Shown here one piece after another: positions 28,657 through 37,413 of a stretch of 64,000 nt of DNA. How positions within the stretch are numbered: position 1 is the first letter of the stretch; each line of letters starts with the position of its first letter. Position numbers and translations under genes: made by a program. Source of the DNA: an uncultured Bacteroides sp. (GTDB taxonomy: Bacteria; Bacteroidota; Bacteroidia; Bacteroidales; Bacteroidaceae); assembly GCF_963666545.1 (NCBI RefSeq), contig NZ_OY762899.1, positions 310,001 to 374,000 of the forward strand. Direction: 5' to 3'. Under the pieces are notes generated by a model. The model saw nothing but the letters and a program-made list of their open reading frames with translations. It was not told the DNA's origin and searched no databases.

Positions 28657-28664
28657 CAAAAGTA
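28657..28664 (-). promoter_or_regulatory. -7 element of the DUF4738 gene
   Basis: TACTTTTG on the minus strand matches TAnnTTTG, 15 bases upstream of the start codon. No clear -33. Confidence 0.5.
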
Positions 28665-28735
28665 CAAAATATGCATTTATTATCAGCATACAGAGCACAA
28701 ATAAATACAAGTATGTTTCGTTTCTATGAAGTTCT

Positions 28736-29284
28736 CTATACGAAATATTCCGCATTTGCAAAAAGAGCAGCTTGTTTATCTTTCTCAGACATAACAACCA
28801 GAGAAGGGTCTATAGGCCAATTGATGGATAAAGACTTATCATTATATAACACAGAAGCTTCCGCATTCGGTGCATAAGCATTATCTACTTTATACGTAAA
28901 AATAGCTTCATCACTTACTACCAGAAAGCCATGAGCAAAGCCCCGAGGGATAAAAAATTGCCGTTTATTCTCTTCAGTAAGCTCCACACTAACGTGCTTG
29001 CCAAACGTTGGCGAGGATTTACGCATATCTACAGCTACATCCAGTACTTGCCCTTTGATCACACGCACTAATTTAGCCTGACTATACTCACCTTTTTGAT
29101 AATGTAAACCCCTCAATACACCGAAAGACGATTGCGATTCATTATCCTGAATAAAGTTAACCACTCCTATGTTGGCTTCAAATTCTTCTTTTTTAAAAGC
29201 CTCCATAAAATATCCTCTGCTATCGGAAAAAACCTTGGGTTCGATAATCCACACCCCTTCTACTTCTGTTTGAATAAAGTTCAT
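28736..29284 (-). CDS. rfbC: dTDP-4-dehydrorhamnose 3,5-epimerase
   Basis: Third enzyme of dTDP-L-rhamnose synthesis, for surface polysaccharides. The 182-residue cupin has VWIIEPKVFSDSRGYFMEAF, the substrate segment QDNESQSSFGVLRGLHYQ and the conserved FFIPRGFAHGFLVVSDEAIFTYK. The catalytic His (LHYQ) and the FAHGF motif are present. The partner genes rfbA, rfbB and rfbD are not adjacent. The gene stands alone with a TAACTTTG element at 29313-29320. Confidence 0.95.
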   Translation of the reverse strand: MNFIQTEVEGVWIIEPKVFSDSRGYFMEAFKKEEFEANIGVVNFIQDNESQSSFGVLRGLHYQKGEYSQAKLVRVIKGQVLDVAVDMRKSSPTFGKHVSVELTEENKRQFFIPRGFAHGFLVVSDEAIFTYKVDNAYAPNAEASVLYNDKSLSINWPIDPSLVVMSEKDKQAALFANAEYFV

Positions 29285-29312
29285 ATTGCTAAAATCTGCT
29301 ATAATTATGAGG

Positions 29313-29320
29313 CAAAGTTA
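29313..29320 (-). promoter_or_regulatory. rfbC -7 promoter element
   Basis: TAACTTTG on the minus strand matches TAnnTTTG, 28 bases upstream of the rfbC start. Confidence 0.5.
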
Positions 29321-29430
29321 ATATTATATCTTGTGTTAAGCACTCCTCTATTAACTAATTATTCTATCTCTGTTTATAATTTGTTCATAATAAAAAAGAG
29401 CTTCTTAGTCTATTATCTCAAATAATCTGC

Positions 29431-29438
29431 TAATTTTG
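29431..29438 (+). promoter_or_regulatory. -7 element abutting the start codon of the HU/SPOR gene
   Basis: TAATTTTG ends 5 bases before the ATG at 29444. If transcription starts about 4 bases after the element, the mRNA has almost no leader. The -33 region is weak. Confidence 0.5.
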
Positions 29439-29443
29439 CAAAC

Positions 29444-30541
29444 ATGATTGAATTAGCACAGCATATAGAAGCACTATTATTAGAGAACGATTGTGTTATC
29501 GTTCCCGGATTTGGAGGATTTGTCGCTCATTACGCATCTGCCACATGGATTGCCGACGAGTGTATATTTCTTCCACCTACACGTACTATTGGTTTCAACC
29601 CCCAACTTAAAATGAACGACGGGTTGTTGGTTCAATCTTATATGGCAACCTACGAAACTAATTTCTCCGATGCTTCAAAGACTATAGATAAAAAAGTAGA
29701 AGAGCTTATTTCACTGCTTCACGAGGATGGGAAAGCAGACCTTGATAATATTGGCGAACTACACTTTACCATTCATGGTACCTATGAGTTCACTCCTTAT
29801 GATAACAAGATAACTACGCCCTACTTATATGGACTAGATGCTGTAACCATCAAACCTCTTGATGCGCTGCAAAACCGTCCGGTAAGAAGAAAACCTACGT
29901 CTCCCTTTATCCCTGCTGAGAAAAAGACCTACGATATTCGGATCAACCGTTCATTCTTACGTAGTGCAGTAGCTGTAGCAGCTGCCATAGCTTTATTTTT
30001 TGTAATGTCTACTCCGGTGGAGAATACGTATGTTGAGAAAACTAATTATGCCCAACTCCTTCCTGCTGATTTATTTGAAAAGATAGAAAAGCAATCGCTG
30101 GCCATCACACCTGTAATGGTTAAAGGTAGTGTAACTCAGACTTCTGTAAATGCCAAGAAGCACGAAACAACTAAAAAGGAAACAAAACCCAGAGCGGTGA
30201 AAGAGATCATGGTTCCAAAGGCCATAAATAAAGAAACTCTTGAAAAGAAGGAACAAGCTGTAGGAATTGCTAAGCCTTCCAGGCATGAAGAAGAAAAAGT
30301 AGTTACCAATGCCGCATACCATATCATTGTAGCTAGTAGCATCGGTTCAAAAGATGCTGAGAATTTAGCAGAACAACTTAGAGCAAAAGGTTATCCAAAT
30401 GCAAAGGCGTTGATTAGTGCCGAAATGGTTCGTGTCAGCCTCATGGCATGCCCCACTCGAGAAGAGGCGGGCAAACATCTAACAAAAATAAGGCAGAACG
30501 AAGCGTTTGAAAACGCTTGGGTACTTACACCTGCCAAGTAA
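29444..30541 (+). CDS. HU-CCDC81-type / SPOR-domain membrane protein
   Basis: A 365-residue protein with an N-terminal HU-CCDC81 region (about 1-135; IEALLLENDCVIVPGFGGF is typical), a single transmembrane helix (about 170-188, LRSAVAVAAAIALFFVM), a Lys/Glu-rich linker and a C-terminal SPOR domain (about 285-363, YHIIVASSIGSKDAENLAEQL). SPOR domains bind denuded peptidoglycan at division sites, and HU-like domains suggest nucleic-acid or protein contact. The order places the HU-like part in the cytosol and SPOR in the periplasm. An inferred role is to link the envelope to a cytosolic partner. It is followed by an FHA gene 23 bases away. Confidence 0.85.
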   Translation: MIELAQHIEALLLENDCVIVPGFGGFVAHYASATWIADECIFLPPTRTIGFNPQLKMNDGLLVQSYMATYETNFSDASKTIDKKVEELISLLHEDGKADLDNIGELHFTIHGTYEFTPYDNKITTPYLYGLDAVTIKPLDALQNRPVRRKPTSPFIPAEKKTYDIRINRSFLRSAVAVAAAIALFFVMSTPVENTYVEKTNYAQLLPADLFEKIEKQSLAITPVMVKGSVTQTSVNAKKHETTKKETKPRAVKEIMVPKAINKETLEKKEQAVGIAKPSRHEEEKVVTNAAYHIIVASSIGSKDAENLAEQLRAKGYPNAKALISAEMVRVSLMACPTREEAGKHLTKIRQNEAFENAWVLTPAK

Positions 30542-30564
30542 AATAAAAACGAATATTCCCCATA

Positions 30565-31089
30565 ATGAAAAGAATTCTTTGTCCCAAATGCGAAAATTAT
30601 ATTTCTTTTGATGAAACTAAATACACTGAAGGCCAGTCGCTTGTGTTTGTGTGCGAACATTGTAGCAAGCAGTTCAGCATTCGGCTTGGGAAAACAAAAA
30701 TGAAGGTTCCTCGCAAAGAAGAAACTTTTGACGAAGAGGAAGAGCAGAAAGAAGAATTCGGCAGTATTATGATTCTCGGAAATGTTTTTGGCTTCAAACA
30801 AGTACTTCCACTAATAGAAGGCGATAATGTGATTGGACGCCGTTGCGTAGGCACAGTTATCAACACTCAGATTGAAACAGGAGACATGAGCATGGATCGC
30901 CGCCATTGCATTATTAACGTAAAGCGAAACAAATCGGGTAAGCTTATCTATACGCTTCGTGATGGGCCAAGCCTAACCGGTACTTTTCTGAAAAGTGAAG
31001 TTCTGAGCGATAAAGACCGTATGCGAATTGAAGATGGAGCCATCATTACTATTGGTGCTACTACGATCATTCTTCACGCCGGAAAATAG
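30565..31089 (+). CDS. Zinc-ribbon plus FHA-domain protein
   Basis: A 174-residue cytosolic protein. The N terminus has a small zinc-ribbon-like finger (CPKCENYISF at 5-14, CEHCSKQF about 31-38) of the MJ0042 type. An acidic/Lys linker (about 50-68) leads to a forkhead-associated domain (about 80-172, with GDNVIGRR, SMDRRHCIINVK and GAIITIGATTIIL). FHA domains bind phosphothreonine peptides. It is likely co-transcribed with the HU/SPOR gene, and no kinase is adjacent, so the partner is unknown. Confidence 0.85.
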   Translation: MKRILCPKCENYISFDETKYTEGQSLVFVCEHCSKQFSIRLGKTKMKVPRKEETFDEEEEQKEEFGSIMILGNVFGFKQVLPLIEGDNVIGRRCVGTVINTQIETGDMSMDRRHCIINVKRNKSGKLIYTLRDGPSLTGTFLKSEVLSDKDRMRIEDGAIITIGATTIILHAGK

Positions 31090-31183
31090 TAAAACCTTAC
31101 ATTCGAAAACCATTATAGTGACTACTCTATTTTGCTTAAAGCATTAAGTTTACTGAGTGAACGAATAAGCATTTGATTTATAG

Positions 31184-31225
31184 ATAAAAAGGTCTAAACT
31201 AGTAAAATAGTTCAGCCCTTTTTAT
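31184..31225. terminator. Bidirectional terminator between FHA gene and uxaB
   Basis: Arms 31184-31201 and 31208-31225 form an 18-base stem with few mismatches around gtaaaa, with A- and T-runs at the two ends. It lies between two convergent genes. Confidence 0.75.
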
Positions 31226-31274
31226 ATGATAATTTGCAATCTTCATTCCAAGAAATCAAAAGACTTCTTGAGGA

Positions 31275-32714
31275 TTACAGAATACTCTTCACTGTTTCGA
31301 GCATACCTCTTTCCTGAATAGAATCAAGATAACCCTTAATCGCATCAGTCAGTCCAGCAATTTCATTCAGGTTTTCACCCCAGATAAATTCTGCAGCAAG
31401 AACACCTTCGGCAACGGTTTTGGTACAACCGGTAGCCCAAAGATCTTTCAACAGAGTCATGATTTCAGGAGCATCGTTTGGAGCGATCTCAGCACCATCG
31501 GCACGTACACCACCTTTATAGTAAGTGATGATAGCAGCCAATCCTAACACCAAACCTTTAGGTAGTTCACCTTTACGAGCCAGGTAAGTCTTCAATCCCG
31601 GAAGATCACGAGTTTCGAATTTAGGGAAAGAGTTAAGCATGATGCTTGTTACGGCATGGTCAACAAACGGATTGTTGAAACGTTCGAGAACATCTTCACC
31701 AAATTTCTTCAACTCATCTTTTGGCAAGTTCAATGTTTCCATCAATTCGTGGAACATCACCTTGTTAATGTACTGGCTCAATATCGGATGTTCGCAAGCT
31801 TCACGCACGATATTTACTCCAGAAAGATAAGTTACAGGAGCCAAAACCGTGTGAGGGCCATTAAGCAATGTAACCTTACGTTCGTGATAAGGAGCTTCAG
31901 ACGGAACAAACAAGACATTCAAGCCTGCTTTATCAGCAGGGAATTCTTTTGCAACCTCTTGTGGAGCTTCAATAACCCACAAGTGGAAAATTTCCGCCTG
32001 AACAACCAAATTATCATCATATTGCAATTTTTCTTTAATTGCAGCAATATCTTTACGTGGGAATCCCGGAACAATACGGTCTACCAACGTAGCATACACT
32101 CCGCAAGCCTCTTCAAACCAAGTTTTAAATTCTTCGCCAAGATTCCAAAGTTCGATGTATTGATAAATGGTTTCTTTGAGTTTATGACCATTCAAGAAGA
32201 TAAGTTCACAAGGGAAAATAATAAGTCCCTTGCTCTTGTCACCCTTGAATGTCTTGAAACGATGGTAAAGCAACTGAGTCAACTTACCCGGATAAGAAGA
32301 AGCAGGAGCATCAGTCAGTTTGCAAGCAGGATCAAAAGCAATACCAGCCTCTGTAGTATTTGAGATTACAAAGCGCATCTCAGGTTGTTCGGCAAGCTTC
32401 ATAAACTCTGCATTTTGGCTATAAGGATTCAAAGAACGGCTGATTACATCAATCATTGTCAAGTTGTTAACTACTTGTCCCTTATCAAGACCTTGAAGAT
32501 TGACATGATAAAGATTATCCTGCGCATTCAACATATCCACCATTCCCTTATCAATAGGTTGCACTACCACCACACTACTGTTAAAGTCGGCTTTTTCGTT
32601 CATGTTATAGATAATCCAGTCAACGAACGCACGCAAAAAATTACCTTCACCAAACTGAATAATGCGCTCCGGACGTTGAATCTTCGGAGCTGTTTCTTTG
32701 TTTAAAGCTTTCAT
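31275..32714 (-). CDS. uxaB: Tagaturonate reductase (altronate oxidoreductase)
   Basis: NADH-dependent reduction of tagaturonate to altronate in galacturonate breakdown. The 479-residue protein belongs to the long-chain mannitol dehydrogenase family: Rossmann start RIIQFGEGNFLRAFVDWIIYNMNE, the central FPCELIFLNGHKLKE and the conserved NGPHTVLAPVTYLSG. UxaB-type length and the neighbouring uxaC support this over mannitol or fructuronate enzymes. It lies 35 bases downstream of the LacI-type regulator on the same strand, so it is probably its operon partner. No uxaA is in the window. Confidence 0.93.
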   Translation of the reverse strand: MKALNKETAPKIQRPERIIQFGEGNFLRAFVDWIIYNMNEKADFNSSVVVVQPIDKGMVDMLNAQDNLYHVNLQGLDKGQVVNNLTMIDVISRSLNPYSQNAEFMKLAEQPEMRFVISNTTEAGIAFDPACKLTDAPASSYPGKLTQLLYHRFKTFKGDKSKGLIIFPCELIFLNGHKLKETIYQYIELWNLGEEFKTWFEEACGVYATLVDRIVPGFPRKDIAAIKEKLQYDDNLVVQAEIFHLWVIEAPQEVAKEFPADKAGLNVLFVPSEAPYHERKVTLLNGPHTVLAPVTYLSGVNIVREACEHPILSQYINKVMFHELMETLNLPKDELKKFGEDVLERFNNPFVDHAVTSIMLNSFPKFETRDLPGLKTYLARKGELPKGLVLGLAAIITYYKGGVRADGAEIAPNDAPEIMTLLKDLWATGCTKTVAEGVLAAEFIWGENLNEIAGLTDAIKGYLDSIQERGMLETVKSIL

Positions 32715-32749
32715 TTTAATTCTAATTTATAAGATATTTATAATAAATA

Positions 32750-33811
32750 TTATTCAAATTCAAAATAGAAATCTATATTCTCTTTCATCAATATATCGAT
32801 AGGCATATACTTCACAGCCGTTACAGGTTTTTTAAAGACGACATGCTCACAAAGAGCTTTTATGCCCCGATATCCTTGCAAAGCCGGTCGTTGCCCAATA
32901 AGATATTTAACCTCTCCCGATTGTAGCAACTCCACGTTCTTTCGTAATAAATCATAACCAATCAGCGCATCCATGTGCTTGCCGCTTTGGAGCAAGTAGT
33001 TGCCTACCTGATAAACGCGTGAATTAAACACAACTCCCAGCTTAGCTTTAGGATGAGCAGCAAAAAAAGCATCCAGCGTTTCTCTATCATCCGATGTCTC
33101 CGCTTTATTCAATACAAACTCTACTATTTTCACACCGGCATAGGCATCAGACATGTACTTCATAAACCCTTCTATTCGGCGTTGCATCTGTATTTCTGCC
33201 GGATTATCCTTATTGTTTGCCTGAAAGAAGACTAATTCCTGTCCCTCTTTGTAATCACGCATCAATATTTTTGCGGCAATATATCCACTCATATACGAAT
33301 CTTGTCCGATATACTTCAGTGCATTAGCACCTTCAATATTAAAGTCGATGAATGCATACGGAATCTTATTTTCTTTCAGATGCCTTACCAATGTCAGTGT
33401 TTGTTCACGAAAGTTTGGTGCTATAAGTACGGCATCGACCACAGTTTTCTGCAAGATTCTACACGCTTCCAGATAAGAATTTTCATTGGCATGCTGATAC
33501 CTCACATAATCAATGGATACATTGAATGGACGGTATTCTTGTGCCGCGCGCTCTATGCCGCGTGACACAGAGTGCCAATAATCCTCTTCCTCATAATAAG
33601 GTATAAGGCAGACAAAATTATATTTTTTCTTTGCAGCCAATCCGATAGCAAACATATTGGGTTGATAATCAATCTCTTCGAGAACTTTCTGTACTTTTGC
33701 GAGACTGGCTTTAGATACTTCACCCCGATTGTGCAACACCCTATCTACAGTGCCGGCAGAAACTTCCGCCATGCGGGCAATGTCTTTAATTGTATAAATC
33801 TTGTTTTCCAT
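32750..33811 (-). CDS. LacI/GalR-family regulator, probably of hexuronate genes
   Basis: A 353-residue DNA-binding regulator with the LacI helix-turn-helix at the N terminus (YTIKDIARMAEVSAGTVDRVLHNRGEVSKA, residues about 5-34) and a periplasmic-binding-protein-like effector domain (about 60-345). It is divergent from uxaC and upstream of uxaB, so uronate-responsive control of both is the simplest inference; the effector is not shown by sequence. The VDRVL helix differs slightly from the common VSRVL form. Its promoter region overlaps that of uxaC. Confidence 0.9.
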   Translation of the reverse strand: MENKIYTIKDIARMAEVSAGTVDRVLHNRGEVSKASLAKVQKVLEEIDYQPNMFAIGLAAKKKYNFVCLIPYYEEEDYWHSVSRGIERAAQEYRPFNVSIDYVRYQHANENSYLEACRILQKTVVDAVLIAPNFREQTLTLVRHLKENKIPYAFIDFNIEGANALKYIGQDSYMSGYIAAKILMRDYKEGQELVFFQANNKDNPAEIQMQRRIEGFMKYMSDAYAGVKIVEFVLNKAETSDDRETLDAFFAAHPKAKLGVVFNSRVYQVGNYLLQSGKHMDALIGYDLLRKNVELLQSGEVKYLIGQRPALQGYRGIKALCEHVVFKKPVTAVKYMPIDILMKENIDFYFEFE

Positions 33812-33911
33812 GTATTTAATGCCTAATTTTAAGGTTAATGAGGCTAATATTTTAAATATTAATTACTGATAGCTAACATTATAAAGCGTTTAAATATTAT
33901 AAAATTCATCG

Positions 33912-33941
33912 CAAATATACGAATTATTTTGGTATGCCAAG
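33912..33941 (-). promoter_or_regulatory. Promoter of the LacI-type regulator gene
   Basis: On the minus strand CTTG (33938-33941), an 18-base spacer and TATATTTG (33912-33919). It overlaps the rightward uxaC promoter, so the two polymerases cannot bind together. Confidence 0.5.
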
Positions 33942-33958
33942 TAAAAAAACTATTTTTG
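33928..33958 (+). promoter_or_regulatory. uxaC promoter
   Basis: TTTG (33928-33931), 19 bases, then TATTTTTG (33951-33958): a full match to the Bacteroidetes consensus. The 5' UTR would be about 110 bases, long enough for further control. Confidence 0.7.
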
Positions 33959-34074
33959 TGTTCGATAACGGTTAATAAAACTAAAACAGAATAAAAACCT
34001 ATTAGCTTTACAATCAATACTATATAGGTAAAAGTATACGTAATAATAATTTTACACTTTAAAAACACAGAGAA

Positions 34075-35481
34075 ATGAAAAATTTCATGGATGAAAACTT
34101 CTTGTTGCAAACGGAAACTGCACAGAAATTGTATCACGATCATGCGGCTAAGATGCCAATTATCGATTACCACTGTCACTTGATTCCTAAAATGGTTGCT
34201 GACGACCATAAGTTTCAATCGCTTACGGAAATATGGTTGGGAGGCGACCACTACAAATGGCGCGCCATGCGTACCAACGGAATAGACGAGCGTTATTGCA
34301 CAGGTAAGGATACAACAGACTGGGAGAAATTTGAGAAGTGGGCCGAAACAGTGCCTTACACCATGAGAAACCCATTGTATCACTGGACTCATCTGGAACT
34401 GAAGACTGCTTTTGGTATCAACAAGATTTTGAATGCTAAAACAGCCCGTGAGATATACGACGAATGTAACGAGAAACTGGCTCAACCGGAATACTCAGCT
34501 CGTGGCATGATGCGCAGATATAAAGTAGAAGTTGTTTGCACTACGGACGATCCTATCGATTCATTGGAGTATCACATTCAGACTCGTGAAAGTGGTTTTG
34601 AAGTAAAAATGCTACCCACATGGCGTCCTGACAAAGCTATGGCTGTAGAAGTAGCTGCGGATTTCCGTGCATACATGGAGAAGCTGGCCGAAGTGAGTGG
34701 CATTACCATCTCTACTTTCGATGATATGGTGAATGCATTACGCAAACGTCACGAATTCTTCGCTACTCAAGGCTGTAAACTCTCTGACCACGGTATTGAA
34801 GAGTTTTATGCTGAAGACTACACAGATGCTGAAATCAAAGCTATATTTACTAAAGTATATGGTGGAGCAGAATTAACTAAAGAAGAAATATTGAAGTTCA
34901 AATCGGCTATGCTTATCGTTTTTGGCGAAATGGATGCTGAAACAGGATGGGCACAGCAGTTCCACTATGGAGCTATCCGCAACAACAATACTAAGATGTT
35001 TAAGCTTCTTGGTCCTGATACCGGTTTCGATTCAATCGGCGAATTTTCTACAGCTAAAGCGATGGCCAAATATTTTGATCGTTTAAATAGCAATGGCAAG
35101 TTGGCTAAAACGATTTTATACAATCTCAATCCTTGCGCTAACGAAGTGATTGCTACCATGCTGGGTAACTTCCAGGACGGTACCGTTGCGGGTAAGATCC
35201 AATTCGGTTCAGGTTGGTGGTTCCTCGATCAGAAAGACGGTATGGAAAAGCAAATGAACGCACTTTCAGTACTCGGTTTGCTGAGCCGCTTTGTCGGTAT
35301 GCTCACCGATTCTCGCTCATTCCTCTCTTATCCACGTCACGAGTACTTCCGTCGCACACTTTGCAACTTGGTAGGCCGTGATATTGAGAATGGAGAAATT
35401 CCTATGGCTGAGATAGAACGAGCTAATCAGATGATTGAAGATATCAGTTATAACAACGCAAAGAATTTCTTTCAATTTTAA
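34075..35481 (+). CDS. uxaC: Glucuronate/galacturonate isomerase
   Basis: Interconverts glucuronate-fructuronate and galacturonate-tagaturonate; with uxaB it performs the first two steps of hexuronate use. The 468 residues start MKNFMDENFLLQTETAQKLYH and include the metal-binding YHCHLIPKMVADDH, TTDDPIDSLEYH and the C-terminal GMLTDSRSFLSYPRHEYFRR. These are diagnostic for UxaC. Length is normal. A strong terminator follows. It is transcribed away from the LacI-type regulator. Confidence 0.97.
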   Translation: MKNFMDENFLLQTETAQKLYHDHAAKMPIIDYHCHLIPKMVADDHKFQSLTEIWLGGDHYKWRAMRTNGIDERYCTGKDTTDWEKFEKWAETVPYTMRNPLYHWTHLELKTAFGINKILNAKTAREIYDECNEKLAQPEYSARGMMRRYKVEVVCTTDDPIDSLEYHIQTRESGFEVKMLPTWRPDKAMAVEVAADFRAYMEKLAEVSGITISTFDDMVNALRKRHEFFATQGCKLSDHGIEEFYAEDYTDAEIKAIFTKVYGGAELTKEEILKFKSAMLIVFGEMDAETGWAQQFHYGAIRNNNTKMFKLLGPDTGFDSIGEFSTAKAMAKYFDRLNSNGKLAKTILYNLNPCANEVIATMLGNFQDGTVAGKIQFGSGWWFLDQKDGMEKQMNALSVLGLLSRFVGMLTDSRSFLSYPRHEYFRRTLCNLVGRDIENGEIPMAEIERANQMIEDISYNNAKNFFQF

Positions 35482-35535
35482 GAAATCCAAAACGTTTCAT
35501 CGTTAAGATTGATACGATCTTAACTTACTAAGTGA

Positions 35536-35608
35536 CCACAAATTAAAAGATTATCCGGCTATCAAACCCCAAAGCCAATGGCATAATCTTTTAATCTGTG
35601 GTTCTTTT
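35536..35608 (+). terminator. Terminator after uxaC
   Basis: A 19-base stem with one mismatch (35536-35554 with 35583-35601), then ttcttttttg. Strong intrinsic terminator. Confidence 0.85.
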
Positions 35609-35635
35609 TTGATTCTTTTTTCTGCATAATTAATG

Positions 35636-35643
35636 TATCTTTG
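35636..35643 (+). promoter_or_regulatory. -7 element abutting the acyltransferase start
   Basis: TATCTTTG ends 7 bases before the ATG at 35651. Transcription from it would begin about 3-4 bases before that ATG and excludes the upstream ATG at 35633 as a start. Confidence 0.55.
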
Positions 35644-35650
35644 TCGCAAT

Positions 35651-36742
35651 ATGACAGACGAAGAATTACAATCAAAAACAATCACCTGGCTACGCTTCCC
35701 CATGATTGTGGGAGTTTTACTCATTCACAGCTACAATCCTAATCTGAATAATGGAGGAATGTTGCTTAGAGATATTCCCGTCACCTATCCCCTCTTTCAA
35801 TTTATTAGAAATCTATCTTCCGAAGTTGTGGCCCGTTTTTGTGTACCGTTGTTTTTCCTCATCGCAGGCTACCTGTTCTTCTATCGGATCTCTACTTTTA
35901 CACCAAGCATCTACGCCGGTAAACTGAAAAAACGCATCCATTCTCTACTCGTGCCCTATCTCTTTTGGAATGCATTCGCTTTACTTGCCTATGTGTTGCT
36001 TCAAGAAGTGTTTGGCATTCATAACTTGGCTTATGGCGCTCTGCCAAAAGTTTCAGCATGGGAGTGGACAGACTATTTGAGATGTTTTTGGGATATTCGT
36101 TCGCCCCACTATCCACTGATCTACCCATTATGGTTCATTCGTGATCTGATGATAACCTCACTCCTAACCCCCTTCATCTACATCGGCATCAAGCATCTGA
36201 AAGCGTTTTTCCCCCTTGCATTCTTCTTTATTTGGGTATTTAGCTTGCCCGTCGGTGTTGTAGGTATAAACACAGGAGCTCTTTTTTTCTTCTCAATAGG
36301 TGCTTATTTCAGTCTGAATCAGAGAAACCTAGTCACCGAGAGTCGAAAATTATTCCGTTTTTCCATGCTCTACCCAGTGGTAGCTCTTGCTGATACGCTT
36401 TGCAAAGGGCACGACATAGATTCCTATCTGCATCCTATAGGCATTTTGCTAGGTATGCTCTTCACAGTCAACCTTATCTCCTACCTATTGCAGAAGAACA
36501 GAATAAAAGAAAGTACATATTTGGCTGGCGCAAGCTTCTTTGTATACGCAGCTCACGAGCAGATGCTGAGTCAGATACGCAAAATGTTAATCACGGTAAT
36601 TCCTCCCCAAAGCGAAAGCGCCTACTTCGCTCTTTACCTTCTTCCGATGCTGGCAACTATTCTCATAACGCTTGCCATCTATTATTTACTGAAAAGATAT
36701 TGCTCGGCTGCAATGAAAATAATGGTGGGAGCACGAAACTAA
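35651..36742 (+). CDS. Acyltransferase-3 family membrane protein
   Basis: A 363-residue integral membrane acyltransferase (about ten helices) of the kind that O-acetylates polysaccharides or lipids. The N terminus has the family pattern WLRFPMIVGVLLIHSYNP with the key histidine, and then VARFCVPLFFLIAGYLFF, typical of the family. The start at 35651 (MTDEELQ) is chosen over 35633 because a promoter element lies at 35636-35643. The acceptor is unknown, and no glycan genes are adjacent. Confidence 0.88.
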   Translation: MTDEELQSKTITWLRFPMIVGVLLIHSYNPNLNNGGMLLRDIPVTYPLFQFIRNLSSEVVARFCVPLFFLIAGYLFFYRISTFTPSIYAGKLKKRIHSLLVPYLFWNAFALLAYVLLQEVFGIHNLAYGALPKVSAWEWTDYLRCFWDIRSPHYPLIYPLWFIRDLMITSLLTPFIYIGIKHLKAFFPLAFFFIWVFSLPVGVVGINTGALFFFSIGAYFSLNQRNLVTESRKLFRFSMLYPVVALADTLCKGHDIDSYLHPIGILLGMLFTVNLISYLLQKNRIKESTYLAGASFFVYAAHEQMLSQIRKMLITVIPPQSESAYFALYLLPMLATILITLAIYYLLKRYCSAAMKIMVGARN

Positions 36743-37223
36743 ATACGTTCAACTGCTTTTATCTTATTAATTATAGAAGAAACGAGACTTTTTCTGAATA
36801 TTTTAATAAATAGAAGATTATTTCCTCCAACTATTTTATTGGTTCTATAACGAATCGTGTGTCCAGTCCCACAAAAGCATTACCTTTGTATGATGACTAA
36901 CGTTAAGATCTTTAGTATGGTCGCTTATCTACGGCTTATGATACGATTGAGAAAAAATGTAATAAATAGCGCTCATTCCTAAAGCTTGAGTTCCTCAATT
37001 ATGTCATGAATGTTTGTAGACTTTAAAAGGCTATTTTTATTAAAGTCATTTTTGGGAACTTGTGATAAAAAGGGAATGGTTTAATATCCTTACGATTAAA
37101 AACAGGCTCTTAATAACGATAAAATCAATTTATTATAAATTCCAAAACAATTTATTATAAATGGCACCAAAATTTATTAGACCTTTATTCCCCATTTCTT
37201 TGATTTCTGATGAATTTTACATA
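36743..37223. other. Gene-poor AT-rich stretch after the acyltransferase
   Basis: No recognisable gene. A TACCTTTG element (36881-36888) directly precedes a 30-codon open frame (36890-36982) that resembles nothing I know. A 15-base direct repeat caatttattataaat occurs at 37126-37140 and 37148-37162. No repeat of the fucP type was found here. Confidence 0.5.
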
Positions 37224-37224
37224 C

Positions 37225-37411
37225 AAAAAAGGTGGAAATTCCAGTCGGGAACCTCCACCTTTTCATATATATGATGTTATGATTGCTACTCCATAACGCT
37301 TCTTGTTTGAAGTATTAATGTTGTGTATTGTTTCGTTGTCGTATTTTTATTATTGTATATATTATTCATTATATGTTTTTTTTATGGGTAGTTAGAGCCC
37401 GACTTTCATTC
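37225..37411 (-). ncRNA. Candidate structured small RNA or attenuator leader
   Basis: On the minus strand a complete promoter (37414-37445) is followed by about 185 bases that end in a T-run terminator: arms aaaaggtgga (37227-37236) and tccacctttt (37254-37263). The 5' segment AGTCGGG (plus 37398-37404) is perfectly complementary to CCCGACT in the terminator loop (plus 37243-37249), so 5' and 3' parts can pair. A 27-codon frame with six threonines lies between (37286-37369). No gene follows on the minus strand, which argues for a free small RNA, but an orphaned threonine-type attenuator is possible. Confidence 0.55.
37286..37369 (-). CDS. Possible Thr-rich leader peptide
   Basis: A 27-codon frame from ATG at 37369 to TAG at 37286, with threonines at residues 10-12, 16, 17 and 22. 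It precedes a terminator hairpin by 22 bases, as in amino-acid attenuators. The region is AT-rich, so the frame could be chance, and no threonine gene follows. Confidence 0.25.
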   Translation of the reverse strand: MNNIYNNKNTTTKQYTTLILQTRSVME

Positions 37412-37413
37412 TA

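Noticed and set aside
31656-32363. A 235-codon open frame on the plus strand opposite uxaB
   Set aside because: Its composition follows the complement of uxaB codons, no family pattern is visible and uxaB is a strong match on the other strand.
36890-36982. A 30-codon frame directly after a TACCTTTG element, in the gap after the acyltransferase
   Set aside because: The promoter-like element lacks a -33 partner and the peptide resembles nothing known. One AT-rich short frame is expected by chance.
37126-37162. A 15-base direct repeat (caatttattataaat) in the gene-poor gap
   Set aside because: The word is very AT-rich and occurs only twice with 7 bases between; it could be slippage. Not enough for an origin or attachment site.
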